A stretch of 64,000 nt of DNA from Roseiarcus sp963816065 (GCA_963816065.1 CAWFJG010000029.1:62001-126000), one strand, 5' to 3'. Numbered from the stretch's first letter, positions 1 through 8,438 are shown. The notes: generated from the letters alone by a model not told the origin. Program-made: numbers and translations.

Positions 1-237
1 GGAGCCGAACAGCGCGCCGGGCATCGCCGCCTGAAGCTTGTTGGCCATCCAGGACGGTTGCGACGGATCGAGTTTCGACGGCGCATAGATGAAACGCCGC
101 GAGCCGGCGCCCCAATAGATGAACCCTTGAATGACGCGGACCGACAGCATCGCGATCGCCGCGGCGCGCCAGTCGGCGCTTCGTTCAGCGAACGCGTCTG
201 CCGCTCCGCTCCCGCTGTACGCCGCCGATATCGTCAT
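1..237 (-). CDS. DoxD-like membrane protein (TQO small-subunit family), N-terminal part
   Basis: Partial gene of 79 codons running off the left edge. The translation contains RVIQGFIYWGAGSRRFIYAP (residues about 34-53), then KLDPSQPSWMANKLQAAMPG. This is the characteristic start of the DoxD / DoxX family, named for the small subunit of thiosulfate:quinone oxidoreductase, an inner-membrane protein. The ATG lies 33 bases downstream of the bicupin stop on the same strand, so the two are probably cotranscribed. Whether it oxidises thiosulfate cannot be said: many DoxD-like proteins have no assigned substrate, and the DoxA partner would have to lie outside the window. The family call rests on the N-terminal motif only. 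Confidence 0.75.
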   Translation of the reverse strand, partial: MTISAAYSGSGAADAFAERSADWRAAAIAMLSVRVIQGFIYWGAGSRRFIYAPSKLDPSQPSWMANKLQAAMPGALFGS

Positions 238-270
238 GCCGTTCCCCCCAGCCCGGTCAGAGTCGCTCAC

Positions 271-1521
271 CTATTCCGGCATGAACGCGGGATTGTTCTT
301 CGGAAATTGGGCGACCGTCTCGGGATCGAGGTTGAAGGTTGCCGCCACCATCTCCGGCGGAGAATGGGCAAGCCAGTCGGCGAACGAAACTTCCTCATAG
401 CGGGAGGAGCGAAACACCGCGATCATCACCAGGTCGGAGTCGCCGGTATTCTCGATGTAGTGGCCAAGCCCCTTCTTGACGTAGCCGATATCGCCGGGGC
501 GGAAGTTCGCGGTGTTGGCGGAGGGTCCGGCGTTGAACACCGTCATGCGGGCCGTGCCTTTGAGGTAGTATTGCCACTCATCGGCGTTCGGATGCCAGTG
601 CAACGTCCGCAGAGCGCCGGGTCTCATCGTGACGAGGCCCGCGGAGATGGTCTTCGAGACGGGAAAGTTCGAGCTGTCGGCGACCTGAAGGGAGCCGCTG
701 CGGTTCTCGCTCACCTTGGGCGACTTGGAGAGGGAAAAGGTGAACGGATATTCCGGCGCGCCGGCCGCGCTCGCCATCGCTTGCTGCACATCGGCCAGCG
801 GACCGGGAACCTCGCCCGGGAAGATCCAGCGGTCCTGCAACGGGATGGCCTTGAAGGCCTCCGCCGGAACGCCGAAATTCTTCGCCAGCACTTCGGGCGG
901 CGTATGCGCCATCCAGTCGGTCGCGAGCAGCGTGCTGAACTCCGACGAGACGCCGTTGTCGAAGGCGAGCACGAACTCGGCCCCGTCGGGACCTAGGCCC
1001 TGCAACGAATGCGGCAGACCCGCCGGGAAATACCAGAGGTCGCCCTCCTCGACGTCGGCGACATAAGGGCGCCCTTGCGCGTCGAGGACGGTGATGCGAC
1101 AGCGGCCGTAGGTCATGATCGACCATTCCGCTTGCTGATGCCAATGCAGTTCGCGGATGCCTCCGGCCGACAGGCGCATATTGACGCCGGCGATTTCGCT
1201 GGAGATGGCGAAGTCGGCCTGCGTCACCTGACGTCCCCAGCCGCCGTTCTGGATGCGTCGCGGCGCAAGGTTGAAGGAGGCCCAGAACTCCGGCAGGCTG
1301 CCGACATCGGTCGGCGGCGGATCGAGGAAGGCAGGCATCTGCTGAGCCAGGCCCGCATCGTGGGGGCCGGGAATCGCCAGAGCCCGCGGATCGGTGACGT
1401 TGACAGCCCCCTCCGGGGGCGAATCCGGATTGCCGAAGGACGCGGCCCGAGCCAGCGTCGCGGTGACCGCGGCTCCGCCGGCGGCCGTCGCGGCGAGAAC
1501 GCCGCGTCGCGAAAGGTTCAT
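271..1521 (-). CDS. oxdC: Bicupin oxalate decarboxylase, Tat-exported
   Basis: 416-residue protein that should convert oxalate to formate and CO2 with manganese. The N-terminus carries a twin-arginine signal (SRRGVLA, residues 4-10, hydrophobic to about 26), so it is probably exported folded to the periplasm. Both cupin domains keep their metal ligands: H126, H128, E132, H171 in the first and H308, H310, E315, H354 in the second. The active-site lid that separates decarboxylases from oxidases, SENST in the Bacillus enzyme, reads SEFST here (193-197), keeping the proposed catalytic glutamate (E194). The family is about 385 residues without a signal, so this is full length. A DoxD-like gene follows on the same strand. 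Another bicupin oxidase activity is possible but the retained Glu argues for decarboxylation. Confidence 0.88.
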   Translation of the reverse strand: MNLSRRGVLAATAAGGAAVTATLARAASFGNPDSPPEGAVNVTDPRALAIPGPHDAGLAQQMPAFLDPPPTDVGSLPEFWASFNLAPRRIQNGGWGRQVTQADFAISSEIAGVNMRLSAGGIRELHWHQQAEWSIMTYGRCRITVLDAQGRPYVADVEEGDLWYFPAGLPHSLQGLGPDGAEFVLAFDNGVSSEFSTLLATDWMAHTPPEVLAKNFGVPAEAFKAIPLQDRWIFPGEVPGPLADVQQAMASAAGAPEYPFTFSLSKSPKVSENRSGSLQVADSSNFPVSKTISAGLVTMRPGALRTLHWHPNADEWQYYLKGTARMTVFNAGPSANTANFRPGDIGYVKKGLGHYIENTGDSDLVMIAVFRSSRYEEVSFADWLAHSPPEMVAATFNLDPETVAQFPKNNPAFMPE

Positions 1522-1602
1522 GTCATCTCCCCCAAGGCGACGGGCTCCGCGCCGCCGCAGACACTAGCAACAGGCGAGCCGCCGTCAAATGACCGCGCCT
1601 GG

Positions 1603-1617
1603 TCCGAACAGTTCGGA
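1603..1617. promoter_or_regulatory. Perfect 15-base palindrome upstream of the oxalate decarboxylase
   Basis: TCCGAACAGTTCGGA is two 7-base arms around a single central A, centred about 89 bases upstream of the bicupin start. Its size and position fit an operator for a dimeric regulator. No regulator can be assigned from sequence alone; the MarR gene just upstream is one candidate. Confidence 0.45.
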
Positions 1618-1704
1618 GGCCACGCGGTCGACTACAATGACGATTTGGGGGATCGCCATGCTTTGGATCCGCGTTGGCGAGCATGATGCGAACGGCAAGA
1701 GGCG

Positions 1705-2284
1705 TCACTTCTCGCCGCCCTCTCCGTCCCAGAGCCGCGCGATCGCCTTCAGCGGCTCGGCGAGGCTGCGGTAGGTGTCGAGCCCGATCGCGTCGACGAT
1801 CGTCTGCTCGTGACGCTCGGAGAGGGCGTGCAGTTCCGACATCAGGCGTTTGCCCTTTTCGGTCAGCATCAGCGCATAGCTGCGTCGATCGCCCGGAGTT
1901 CGGGTCGCGGCGCACCAGCTTTCGTCTTTCGAGCAGGTCGATCATGGCGACGAAATTGGCGCGCTTGATGCCAAGCGCGGCGCTGACTTCGCTCTGTTTC
2001 CGGCCGGGGTTGCATTCGATCACGGTCAGGATCGAATATTGCCCGGGCCGGATGTCGTGCGCTTCGAAGGCGGCGAAGAAATCCCTGAACACCGCGATCT
2101 GCGCCCGGCGCAGGAGGTAGCCGATGCGCCGGTCGAGCGGCCCGTAGTCGACGCCGGCGCGCTCGGGCGTCGCCATGTCGCCGTCCGCCGCTCCGCCCTT
2201 GCTTGCGGCCCTGCGGAACCCTGAAGCCGTCGCGCTCACTCGCGCCTCCCGCGCCTTTTTTGTCGAATCGGGCATCGCCCCCAT
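1705..2284 (-). CDS. MarR-family transcriptional regulator (frameshifted), probable CouR-type
   Basis: Winged-helix regulator of about 192 residues once one base is removed. The N-terminal part contains the MarR core (GQYSILTVIECNPGRKQSEV, then a recognition helix near AALGIKRANFVAMIDLLERR and the wing RKLVRRDPN). After that the frame breaks at about 1892-1894: deleting one C from the CCC run restores SGDRRSYALMLTEKGKRL, the usual MarR wing and dimer helix, ending in TGA at 1705. The 580-base span equals 3n+1, which agrees with one inserted base. It is divergent from the Liv-type transporter operon that starts at 2580. In Rhodopseudomonas palustris a MarR protein, CouR, represses p-coumarate genes when its CoA-thioester ligand is absent. 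The position here suggests the same role, as inference. Confidence 0.8.
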
Positions 2285-2299
2285 GCTGGCCGTGGGCCG

Positions 2300-2420
2300 C
2301 CCCCTCCCCCGTTACGCTTGCGCTACACAGGGGAGGAAAAAGCCTGCGCCGATTTCCTCCCCTGCGCCTGAGCGCGGCGGAGGGGACTGACCGAAGGACG
2401 TTGGTTGGGGGCGGCCGCCC
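2300..2420. repeat. Intergenic palindromic repeat
   Basis: Member of a GC-rich dispersed repeat family seen several times in this window. It includes a perfect 10-base inverted repeat, GGGGAGGAAA (2330-2339) with TTTCCTCCCC (2353-2362). It sits between the MarR gene and the transporter promoter. There is no T-run, so it is not a typical terminator. Confidence 0.6.
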
Positions 2421-2467
2421 GAAACCGACCGCAGCATGGGAGCCGCGAAATTTGTCCTCGCCCTACA

Positions 2468-2497
2468 TTGACACGCAATGATAGGTATGTTCAATAA
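2468..2497 (+). promoter_or_regulatory. Candidate promoter of the aromatic-acid transporter operon
   Basis: A consensus -35 hexamer TTGACA at 2468-2473 is followed after 17 bases by TCAATA at 2491-2496, in a locally AT-rich stretch unlike its surroundings. The segment just downstream, AATAACAATTATC, contains a small dyad and would be a natural place for a MarR-type repressor. The operon start codon is at 2580. Confidence 0.4.
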
Positions 2498-2579
2498 CAA
2501 TTATCGTGCGAACCAAATCCCGGGGCGAACCGGGGCGCGCGTTCAACCCAGGAAACGCAACACCCAAGGAGCGGCCTCC

Positions 2580-3740
2580 ATGTCGTTGAAAGTCTCCGGT
2601 CTCACCCTCGGCGCGGCGCTCGCGGCGCTCCTGCCGGCCGCGGCCCACGCCCAGATCCATGTCGGAATCGTCGTCTCCGAAACCGGGCCGGCGGCGGCGC
2701 TCGGCATTCCGCAAAAGAACACAGTCGCGCAACTGCCCAAAGAGATCGACGGCCAGACGATCGAATACACCCTGCTCGACGACGCGACCGATCCGACCAA
2801 GGCGGTCGCCGATGCGCGAAAACTCGTCGCCGAGCACAACATCGACTTTCTGATCGGCTCGTCGGCGACGCCCTCGACCCTTGCGCTCGTCGATGTCGCC
2901 GCCGAGACCAAGACGCCCTACTGCGCCATGGTGCCGACCAAGGCGACCGTCTCGCCGCTCGACGACAAACGCCGCTGGGTGTTCAAGGCCCCGCAGGACG
3001 ACGCCATCATGGCCGCCGCCGTGTTCGATCACATGAAAGACGCGGGCGTGAAAACGATCGCCTTCATCGGCTACACCGACGGATACGGCGAGGGCTGGCT
3101 GACCGCCGCCAAGGACGCCGCCAAGGCGCGCGGCATCGACATCGTCGATGTCGAGCGCTTCCAGCGCAGCGACACCAGCGTCGATGCGCAGGCGCTGAAG
3201 ATTCTCTCGTCCAATCCCGACGCCGTGCTGATCGCCGCGTCCGGCACCGTCGCCGTCATGCCGCAGAAGGCGCTGAAGGATCTCGGCTACGCGAAGCCCA
3301 TCTACCAGACGCACGGCGTCTCGACGATGGAGTTCATACGCGTCGGCGGCAAGGACGTCGAGGGCACGGTCTTTCCCGCCGGCCCGGTCGTTGTGGCGAG
3401 CCTGCTGCCCGACAGCCATCCGAGCAAGGCGGTCGGCCTCGCCTACATCAAGGCCTACGAGGCGAACAACAAGACGCCCTTCGCCGCCTTTGGCGCGCAT
3501 CTGGCCGATTGCGATTCGATCATGCTCGGCGGCGTCAAGGCCGCGCTCGAGAAGGCCAAGCCGGGCACGCCGGAATTCCGCGCCGCGCTCCGCGACGCGG
3601 TCGAGCAAACGCACGAGCTCGCGGCCAACCACGGCGTCTACACCTACTCGCCGACCGATCATTCCGGTCTCGACAAGCGCTCCCGCGTGCTGATCAAGAT
3701 CGTCGACGGAAAGTGGACGCTGCTGCCCGACCCGAAGTGA
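2580..3740 (+). CDS. Periplasmic ligand-binding protein of a Liv-type (HAAT) ABC transporter
   Basis: 386-residue type I periplasmic binding protein (Peripla_BP_6 / LivK-like). The start at 2580 is preferred over an in-frame upstream start at 2478: an AAGGAG-type ribosome site lies just before it and a signal peptide follows directly (MSLKVSGLTLGAALAALLPA, cleavage after AHA at about residue 24). The mature protein begins IHVGIVVSETGPAA and continues with the family pattern of GSSATPSTLAL and FIGYTDGYGEGWL. It heads an operon with a permease, a permease-ATPase fusion and a second ATPase, followed by CoA-ester genes. R. palustris CouP, a p-coumarate and phenylpropanoid binding protein, has the same setting, so an aromatic acid ligand is inferred rather than a branched-chain amino acid. 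Confidence 0.85.
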   Translation: MSLKVSGLTLGAALAALLPAAAHAQIHVGIVVSETGPAAALGIPQKNTVAQLPKEIDGQTIEYTLLDDATDPTKAVADARKLVAEHNIDFLIGSSATPSTLALVDVAAETKTPYCAMVPTKATVSPLDDKRRWVFKAPQDDAIMAAAVFDHMKDAGVKTIAFIGYTDGYGEGWLTAAKDAAKARGIDIVDVERFQRSDTSVDAQALKILSSNPDAVLIAASGTVAVMPQKALKDLGYAKPIYQTHGVSTMEFIRVGGKDVEGTVFPAGPVVVASLLPDSHPSKAVGLAYIKAYEANNKTPFAAFGAHLADCDSIMLGGVKAALEKAKPGTPEFRAALRDAVEQTHELAANHGVYTYSPTDHSGLDKRSRVLIKIVDGKWTLLPDPK

Positions 3741-3750
3741 GCGCTCGTCT

Positions 3751-3861
3751 TGCCCTCACCCGGCGGCCTTCGGCCGCCGCCCTCTCCCCGAGGGAGAGGG
3801 GACGCGCGCCCTTCCCCCTCAGGGGGAAGGTGGCCGCGAAGCGGTCGGATGAGGGCCTGAC
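3751..3861. repeat. Triple-hairpin intergenic repeat between binding-protein and permease genes
   Basis: Three adjacent inverted repeats: CGGCGGCC with GGCCGCCG (3761-3779), CCCTCTCCC with GGGAGAGGG, and CCTTCCCCC with GGGGGAAGG, bounded by CCCTCA and TGAGGG arms. It fills nearly the whole gap inside the transporter operon, so it may lower expression of the downstream membrane genes or stabilise the binding-protein message. Same dispersed family as other intergenic repeats here. Confidence 0.65.
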
Positions 3862-4905
3862 ATGAGCCCGACCATCCTCCTCTTTCTCGCCCAGGACGGC
3901 GTGATGAACGGCGCGGTCTATGCGCTGCTCGGCGTGACGCTCGTGCTCATGTTCACGGTCACGCGCGTGATCTTCGTCGCCCAGGGCGAGTTCGTCGCCT
4001 GGGGCGCCTTGACCATGGCGGCGTTGCAGAACGGCGCCGTGCCCGGCACGGCGAAGCTGCTTGTCGGCTTCGGGATCGCCGCGGCGGCCATCGAGGTCTT
4101 ACGCGCCCGCGGTCGCCTCGAGGCGCGCCGGCTCGCCATGATCGCGGCGCGCGACGTTCTCGCGCCCTTCGCCCTGCTCGCGCTCGCCGCCGCGCTGGCG
4201 CCGCTGAAGCCCGGCATGGCGATCGACGCGCTGCTGACGCTGGCCCTGATCGCGCCGATGGGGCCGCTCGTCTACCGTCTCGCCTTCCAGCCGCTCGCCG
4301 ACGCGAGCGTGCTGATCCTGTTCATCGCCGCGATCGGCGTGCATCTGGCGATGTCGGGCCTCGGCCTCGCGGTGTTCGGCGCCGAGGGCTCGCGCCTCGA
4401 CCCGATGCTCAGCGGCATGCTTCCGCTTGGCCCCATCATGGTCAAGATGCAGAGCCTGGCGGTGCTGGCGGTCACGGCCGCGGCGATGGCCGGCCTTTAC
4501 GTCTTCTTCGGGCGCACGCTCCTCGGCAAGGCGCTGCGCGCGACCGCGGTCAACCGGCTCGGCGCGCGGCTCGTTGGCGTGCGGGTGGACAGCACGGCGC
4601 GGACCGCCTTCGCGCTCGCGGCCGGCATCGGCGCGCTGTCGGGCATCCTCATCGGACCCTTGACCACGGTCGCCTACGACACCGGCTTTCTGATTGGCCT
4701 CAAGGGCTTCGTCGCCGCGATCGTCGCAGGCCTCGCGAGCTATCCGCTGACAGCGCTCGCCGCAATCGCGATCGGCCTGCTCGAATCCTACTCGGCCTTC
4801 TTCGCCAGCGCCTTCAAGGAGGCGATCGTCTTCGGCGTCATCATCCCGTTCCTGCTCTGGCGCTCCTACGCCAGCAGCGCTCCCGCCGACGACGAGGACG
4901 AGTGA
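3862..4905 (+). CDS. livH: LivH-type inner-membrane permease
   Basis: 347-residue, very hydrophobic protein of the LivH family (BPD_transp_2), a channel subunit of a HAAT ABC transporter. It starts with QDGVMNGAVYALLGVTLVLM, the typical LivH N-terminus, and has about eight membrane segments. The conserved loop GKALRATAVNRLGARLVGVR (about 228-247) is the EAA-like segment that contacts the ATPase. It lies behind the binding protein, separated by a hairpin repeat, and its stop overlaps the next start by four bases (ATGA), so translation is coupled. The length is somewhat above the usual 290-310 because of an extra cytoplasmic segment near residues 75-95. Likely CouS-like function. Confidence 0.85.
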   Translation: MSPTILLFLAQDGVMNGAVYALLGVTLVLMFTVTRVIFVAQGEFVAWGALTMAALQNGAVPGTAKLLVGFGIAAAAIEVLRARGRLEARRLAMIAARDVLAPFALLALAAALAPLKPGMAIDALLTLALIAPMGPLVYRLAFQPLADASVLILFIAAIGVHLAMSGLGLAVFGAEGSRLDPMLSGMLPLGPIMVKMQSLAVLAVTAAAMAGLYVFFGRTLLGKALRATAVNRLGARLVGVRVDSTARTAFALAAGIGALSGILIGPLTTVAYDTGFLIGLKGFVAAIVAGLASYPLTALAAIAIGLLESYSAFFASAFKEAIVFGVIIPFLLWRSYASSAPADDEDE

Positions 4906-6695
4906 GCGCCGTGAGCCTGTCGTCCCGCCTCTCGCCGCAATTCATCGCCCTCGCCGTCGTCGCATTGATGGCGGTCGCGCCGCTGCTGCCGTTCACCCCG
5001 AGCTTCTGGATCACGCTCGCGGGCTATATCGGCTTGTCCAGCCTCGTCGCCATCGGTCTCGTGCTGCTCACCGGCGTCGGCGGGATGACCTCGTTCGGAC
5101 AGGCGGCCTTCGTCGGTTTCGGCGCCTATGCGACCGCCGTCTTGACCGCCAAATTCGGCTTCTCGCCCTGGGCGACGCTGCCAGTCTCGCTTGTCGCCAC
5201 CGGCCTCGCGGCGCTCGCCATCGGGCTCGTCACGGTCCGGCTCTCCGGCCACTATCTGCCGCTCGGCACCATCGCCTGGGGGATCAGCTTCTTCTATCTC
5301 TTCGGCAATCTCGCCGTGCTCGGCGGCTACGACGGGATCAGCGGCATCCCGCCGTTCGCCATCGGTCCGTTCGAGCTCATCGACGCCCGGGCCGTCTACT
5401 ATCTGATCTGGCTCGCGGTGCTGATTGCGGTCGTGCTGAGCGACAACCTGCTCGACAGCCGCATGGGCCGCGCCATCCGGGCGCTGCGCGGCGGCGGCGC
5501 CTTCGCCGAATCCTTTGGCGTCGACACGGCGCACGCGAAGCTCGTCGTGTTCGTCTACGCAGGCCTCCTGGCAGGCCTCTCGGGCTGGCTCTACGCCCAT
5601 GTGCAGCGGTCGGTGAGCCCGTCGCCGTTCGGCCTTTCCGCCGGCATCGAGTATCTCCTGATGGCGGTCATCGGCGGCTCGGGCGCCGTGCTCGGCGGCG
5701 TCGTCGGGGCCGGCGTCGTCGCAGTGCTGAACGACCAGTTGCAGAACTGGCTGCCGAGGCTGATGGAGGGCGGCGGCAACCTCGATACGATCGCATTCGG
5801 CGTCATCCTCGTGGCCGCCCTCCAGTTCGCCCGCGCCGGGATCTGGCCGGCGCTGCGCCGCCTGGGCCCGGACCCGGCGCCGAAGGCGATCGACCTCAAC
5901 GCGCCGCCCTTGCCGAAGCGGCTCATGAGCGAAAAGGGCGCGCCGCTGCTCGAGGTCGCGACGATCAGCAAGCGGTTCGGCGGTCTCGTTGCGGTCAGCG
6001 ACGTCAGCTTCACGGTGCGCGGCGGCGAGATCGTCGGGCTGATCGGCCCCAACGGCGCCGGCAAAAGCACGACCTTCAATCTGCTGACCGGCGTCGCGTC
6101 GGCAAGCTCTGGCGAAATCCGCTTCCGCGGCCAACGCATCGACCCGCTGCCGGCCCGCGAAATCGCGGCCCTCGGGATCGGGCGCACGTTCCAGCATGTC
6201 AAGCTGGTGCCGGGGATGACGGTGCTCGAGAACGTCGCCATCGGCGCGCATCTGCGCGCCCGCGTCGGCGCGCTGGCCTCGCTTCTTCGCCTCGACCGCG
6301 CCCGCGAGGCGGAGATCATCGCCGAGGCGGCGCGCCAGATCGAGCGCGTCGGCCTCGCCAAACACATGCATCAAACGGCCGGCTCGCTGGCGCTCGGCCA
6401 GGCCCGCGTCGCCGAGATCGCGCGCGCCCTCTGCCTCGACCCGGCGCTGCTGCTGCTCGACGAGCCCGCCGCGGGCCTCCGCCACGGCGAGAAGAAGGAG
6501 CTCGCCGCGCTCCTCAGGCAGTTGCGCGCGGACGGCATGAGCGTGCTGCTGGTCGAGCACGACATGGATTTCGTGATGCAGCTGACCGACCACATCGTCG
6601 TGCTCGATTTCGGGGCCAAGATCGCCGAAGGGGCGCCGAAGGCGATCGCCGAGAGCCCGGTCGTGCTCGAAGCCTACCTTGGCGGCGTCGAATGA
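4902..6695 (+). CDS. LivM permease fused to LivG ATPase
   Basis: One 597-residue polypeptide joining two subunits usually encoded separately. Residues about 1-320 are a LivM-type permease (GVGGMTSFGQAAFVGFGAYA near 58-77, RAIRALRGGGAFAESFGVD near 190-208). Residues about 345-597 are a LivG-type ATPase with Walker A GPNGAGKST (382-390), the Liv-specific GIGRTFQHVKL Q-loop region, signature LALGQARVAEIARAL near 496-510, and Walker B LLLLDEP (517-523). The signature LALGQ departs from the usual LSYGQ. No frameshift is involved. It overlaps its neighbours by ATGA at both ends, within an otherwise standard operon. Such fusions are known in alphaproteobacterial aromatic-acid transporters. The substrate is inferred from neighbouring CoA-ester genes. 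Confidence 0.88.
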   Translation: MSAVSLSSRLSPQFIALAVVALMAVAPLLPFTPSFWITLAGYIGLSSLVAIGLVLLTGVGGMTSFGQAAFVGFGAYATAVLTAKFGFSPWATLPVSLVATGLAALAIGLVTVRLSGHYLPLGTIAWGISFFYLFGNLAVLGGYDGISGIPPFAIGPFELIDARAVYYLIWLAVLIAVVLSDNLLDSRMGRAIRALRGGGAFAESFGVDTAHAKLVVFVYAGLLAGLSGWLYAHVQRSVSPSPFGLSAGIEYLLMAVIGGSGAVLGGVVGAGVVAVLNDQLQNWLPRLMEGGGNLDTIAFGVILVAALQFARAGIWPALRRLGPDPAPKAIDLNAPPLPKRLMSEKGAPLLEVATISKRFGGLVAVSDVSFTVRGGEIVGLIGPNGAGKSTTFNLLTGVASASSGEIRFRGQRIDPLPAREIAALGIGRTFQHVKLVPGMTVLENVAIGAHLRARVGALASLLRLDRAREAEIIAEAARQIERVGLAKHMHQTAGSLALGQARVAEIARALCLDPALLLLDEPAAGLRHGEKKELAALLRQLRADGMSVLLVEHDMDFVMQLTDHIVVLDFGAKIAEGAPKAIAESPVVLEAYLGGVE

Positions 6696-7411
6696 CCCCG
6701 CCGATCCTGAAGACCGACGCCTTGAGCGTCTCGTACGGACGGGTCGAGGCGGTGCGCGCCGCTTCGATCGCGATTCCGGCCGGCGGAGTGGCGACGGTGA
6801 TCGGCGCCAACGGAGCGGGCAAGACGAGCCTCCTGAACGCGATCATGGGCGTATTGCCGGCGAGCGGCGGCGTCACGTTCGACGGCCGCCCGCTCGACGG
6901 CATGCCGATCGAGGAGCGGGTCGACGGCGGCCTGAGCCTGGTGCCGGAGAAACGCGAGCTGTTCGGCTCGATGTCGGTCGAGGACAATCTGCGCCTCGGC
7001 GCCTACCGGCTCGGCGGCAAGGCGATCCGCAGCGGACTGAGCGAGGTCTACGCCCGCTTTCCCCGCCTCGGCGAACGGCGGAGCCAGACGGCGGGCACGA
7101 TGTCGGGCGGCGAACGGCAGATGCTGGCCATGGGCCGGGCGCTGATGGGACGGCCGCGGGTCCTGATGCTCGACGAGCCGAGCCTCGGTCTCGCGCCGCG
7201 CATCGTCCGGGAAATCTTCGCCATTGTCGCCGAGCTCAAGACGACCGGCGTGTCGATCCTGCTGGTCGAGCAGAACGCCCGCACCGCCCTGCAGATCGCC
7301 GACTGGGCCTATGTGATGGAACTCGGCGAGATCGTCATGCAGGGCCCCGCAGCCGAGCTCGCGAACGACAAGCGCGTGATCGAAAGCTACCTCGGGCTGG
7401 GGAAGCGATGA
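6692..7411 (+). CDS. livF: LivF-type ABC ATPase
   Basis: 239-residue ATPase, the second nucleotide-binding subunit of the transporter. Walker A is GANGAGKTS near residues 33-41, signature MSGGERQMLAMGRALMG near 137-153, and Walker B VLMLDEPSLGLAP near 157-169. The LivF-type motif VPEKRELFGSMSVEDNL is present. The start overlaps the stop of the permease-ATPase fusion by four bases. With binding protein, LivH and the LivM-LivG fusion, it completes a full transporter. The gene ends 200 bases before a crotonase, with a palindromic repeat in between. Confidence 0.9.
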   Translation: MTPPILKTDALSVSYGRVEAVRAASIAIPAGGVATVIGANGAGKTSLLNAIMGVLPASGGVTFDGRPLDGMPIEERVDGGLSLVPEKRELFGSMSVEDNLRLGAYRLGGKAIRSGLSEVYARFPRLGERRSQTAGTMSGGERQMLAMGRALMGRPRVLMLDEPSLGLAPRIVREIFAIVAELKTTGVSILLVEQNARTALQIADWAYVMELGEIVMQGPAAELANDKRVIESYLGLGKR

Positions 7412-7439
7412 GCGCGAACGATGGCCTGTCCCGCGCCGC

Positions 7440-7575
7440 GCGCGGCGCGCCCCCTTCACCATGCTTCGCATGGTCCCCCTCCCCCACTTCGCGTGGGAGG
7501 AAATGCGCGTCTCCTCCCCTGTGCGTAGCGCGGGGGAGGGGGACCGCCCGGAGGGTGGTGGAGGGGGAAGTCACT
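7440..7575. repeat. Intergenic palindromic repeat cluster
   Basis: Series of GC-rich inverted repeats between livF and the crotonase, with blocks such as CACCATGCTTCGCATGGT and CCTCCCCTGTGCGTAGCGCG followed by GGGGGAGGGGG. It belongs to the same dispersed family as 2300-2420 and 3751-3861. Confidence 0.55.
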
Positions 7576-7613
7576 GCGACGACCGCGGCTCTTGGACTGA
7601 GAACATAGAAAGG

Positions 7614-8438
7614 ATGATGCCCGTGACCTCAACCCATCCCGAAGAGCCGATCGCACTCGACCTGCCGAAGTCGCTGAAGGCGGGCAGGCGCGGGGACATC
7701 GCCCATCTCCGACTCGCCCGCTCGGAAAAGCGCAACGCGCTCGACGACGTCACGGTGCTGGGGCTCGAGACCTTCTTCACCCAACTTCCATCTGACATCC
7801 GCGCGGTCGTGCTCAGCGGCGAAGGCCAGCATTTTTCCGCCGGCCTCGATCTCGCCGAGGTGGCCGAGGACCTCGACCCGCTCGCGCGCGTCATGCATTC
7901 GCGCATGTGGCACCGGGCGTTCGAGGCGATCCAGTTCGGCCGCACGCCGGTCGTCACCGTGCTGCACGGCGCGGTTGTCGGCGGCGGCCTCGAGCTCGCC
8001 GCGTCGACCCATCTGCGCGTCGGCGAGCTCTCGGCCTATTACGGCCTGCCGGAGGGCCAGCGCGGCATCTTCCTCGGCGGCGGCGGCTCGGTGCGGATCG
8101 CCCGGCTGATCGGAGTTCCCCGCGTGCAGGACCTGATGCTGACCGGGCGCACGCTTTCCGCCGAGGAGGGTCATGCGGCCGGGATCACCCAATATCTGGT
8201 CGAGGACGGCCGGGGGCTCGAGAAGGCCTTCGAACTCGCCGCCAAGGCCGCCTCGAATACGCCGACCACCAATTTCGCCGTCCTGCACGCCTTGCCGCGC
8301 ATCGCCGAGAGCGATCCGGGGAGCGGACTGCTCACCGAATCCTTGATGGCGACGATCGCCGAGATGAGCCCCGAGGCGACCCAGCGGCTCAAGGACTTTC
8401 TGGAGAAGCGCGCGGGCAAGGTGCTGCGGCAGAGCTGA
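7614..8438 (+). CDS. Enoyl-CoA hydratase / crotonase-family enzyme, probable hydroxycinnamoyl-CoA hydratase-lyase
   Basis: About 274 residues with the crotonase fold. Both catalytic glutamates are kept, E127 in VVGGGLELAA and E147 in YYGLPEGQRG, as is the oxyanion region GEGQHFSAGLDLAEV (69-83). The start is uncertain: ATGs at 7614 and 7617 and a GTG at 7623 follow an AGAAAGG site, which is better spaced for the later ones. It precedes an AMP-dependent ligase of the feruloyl-CoA synthase type. R. palustris CouA/CouB are an analogous pair that activate p-coumarate, then hydrate and cleave it to 4-hydroxybenzaldehyde and acetyl-CoA. Identity with CouA is inferred from context. Simple enoyl-CoA hydratase activity is the alternative. 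Confidence 0.78.
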   Translation: MMPVTSTHPEEPIALDLPKSLKAGRRGDIAHLRLARSEKRNALDDVTVLGLETFFTQLPSDIRAVVLSGEGQHFSAGLDLAEVAEDLDPLARVMHSRMWHRAFEAIQFGRTPVVTVLHGAVVGGGLELAASTHLRVGELSAYYGLPEGQRGIFLGGGGSVRIARLIGVPRVQDLMLTGRTLSAEEGHAAGITQYLVEDGRGLEKAFELAAKAASNTPTTNFAVLHALPRIAESDPGSGLLTESLMATIAEMSPEATQRLKDFLEKRAGKVLRQS

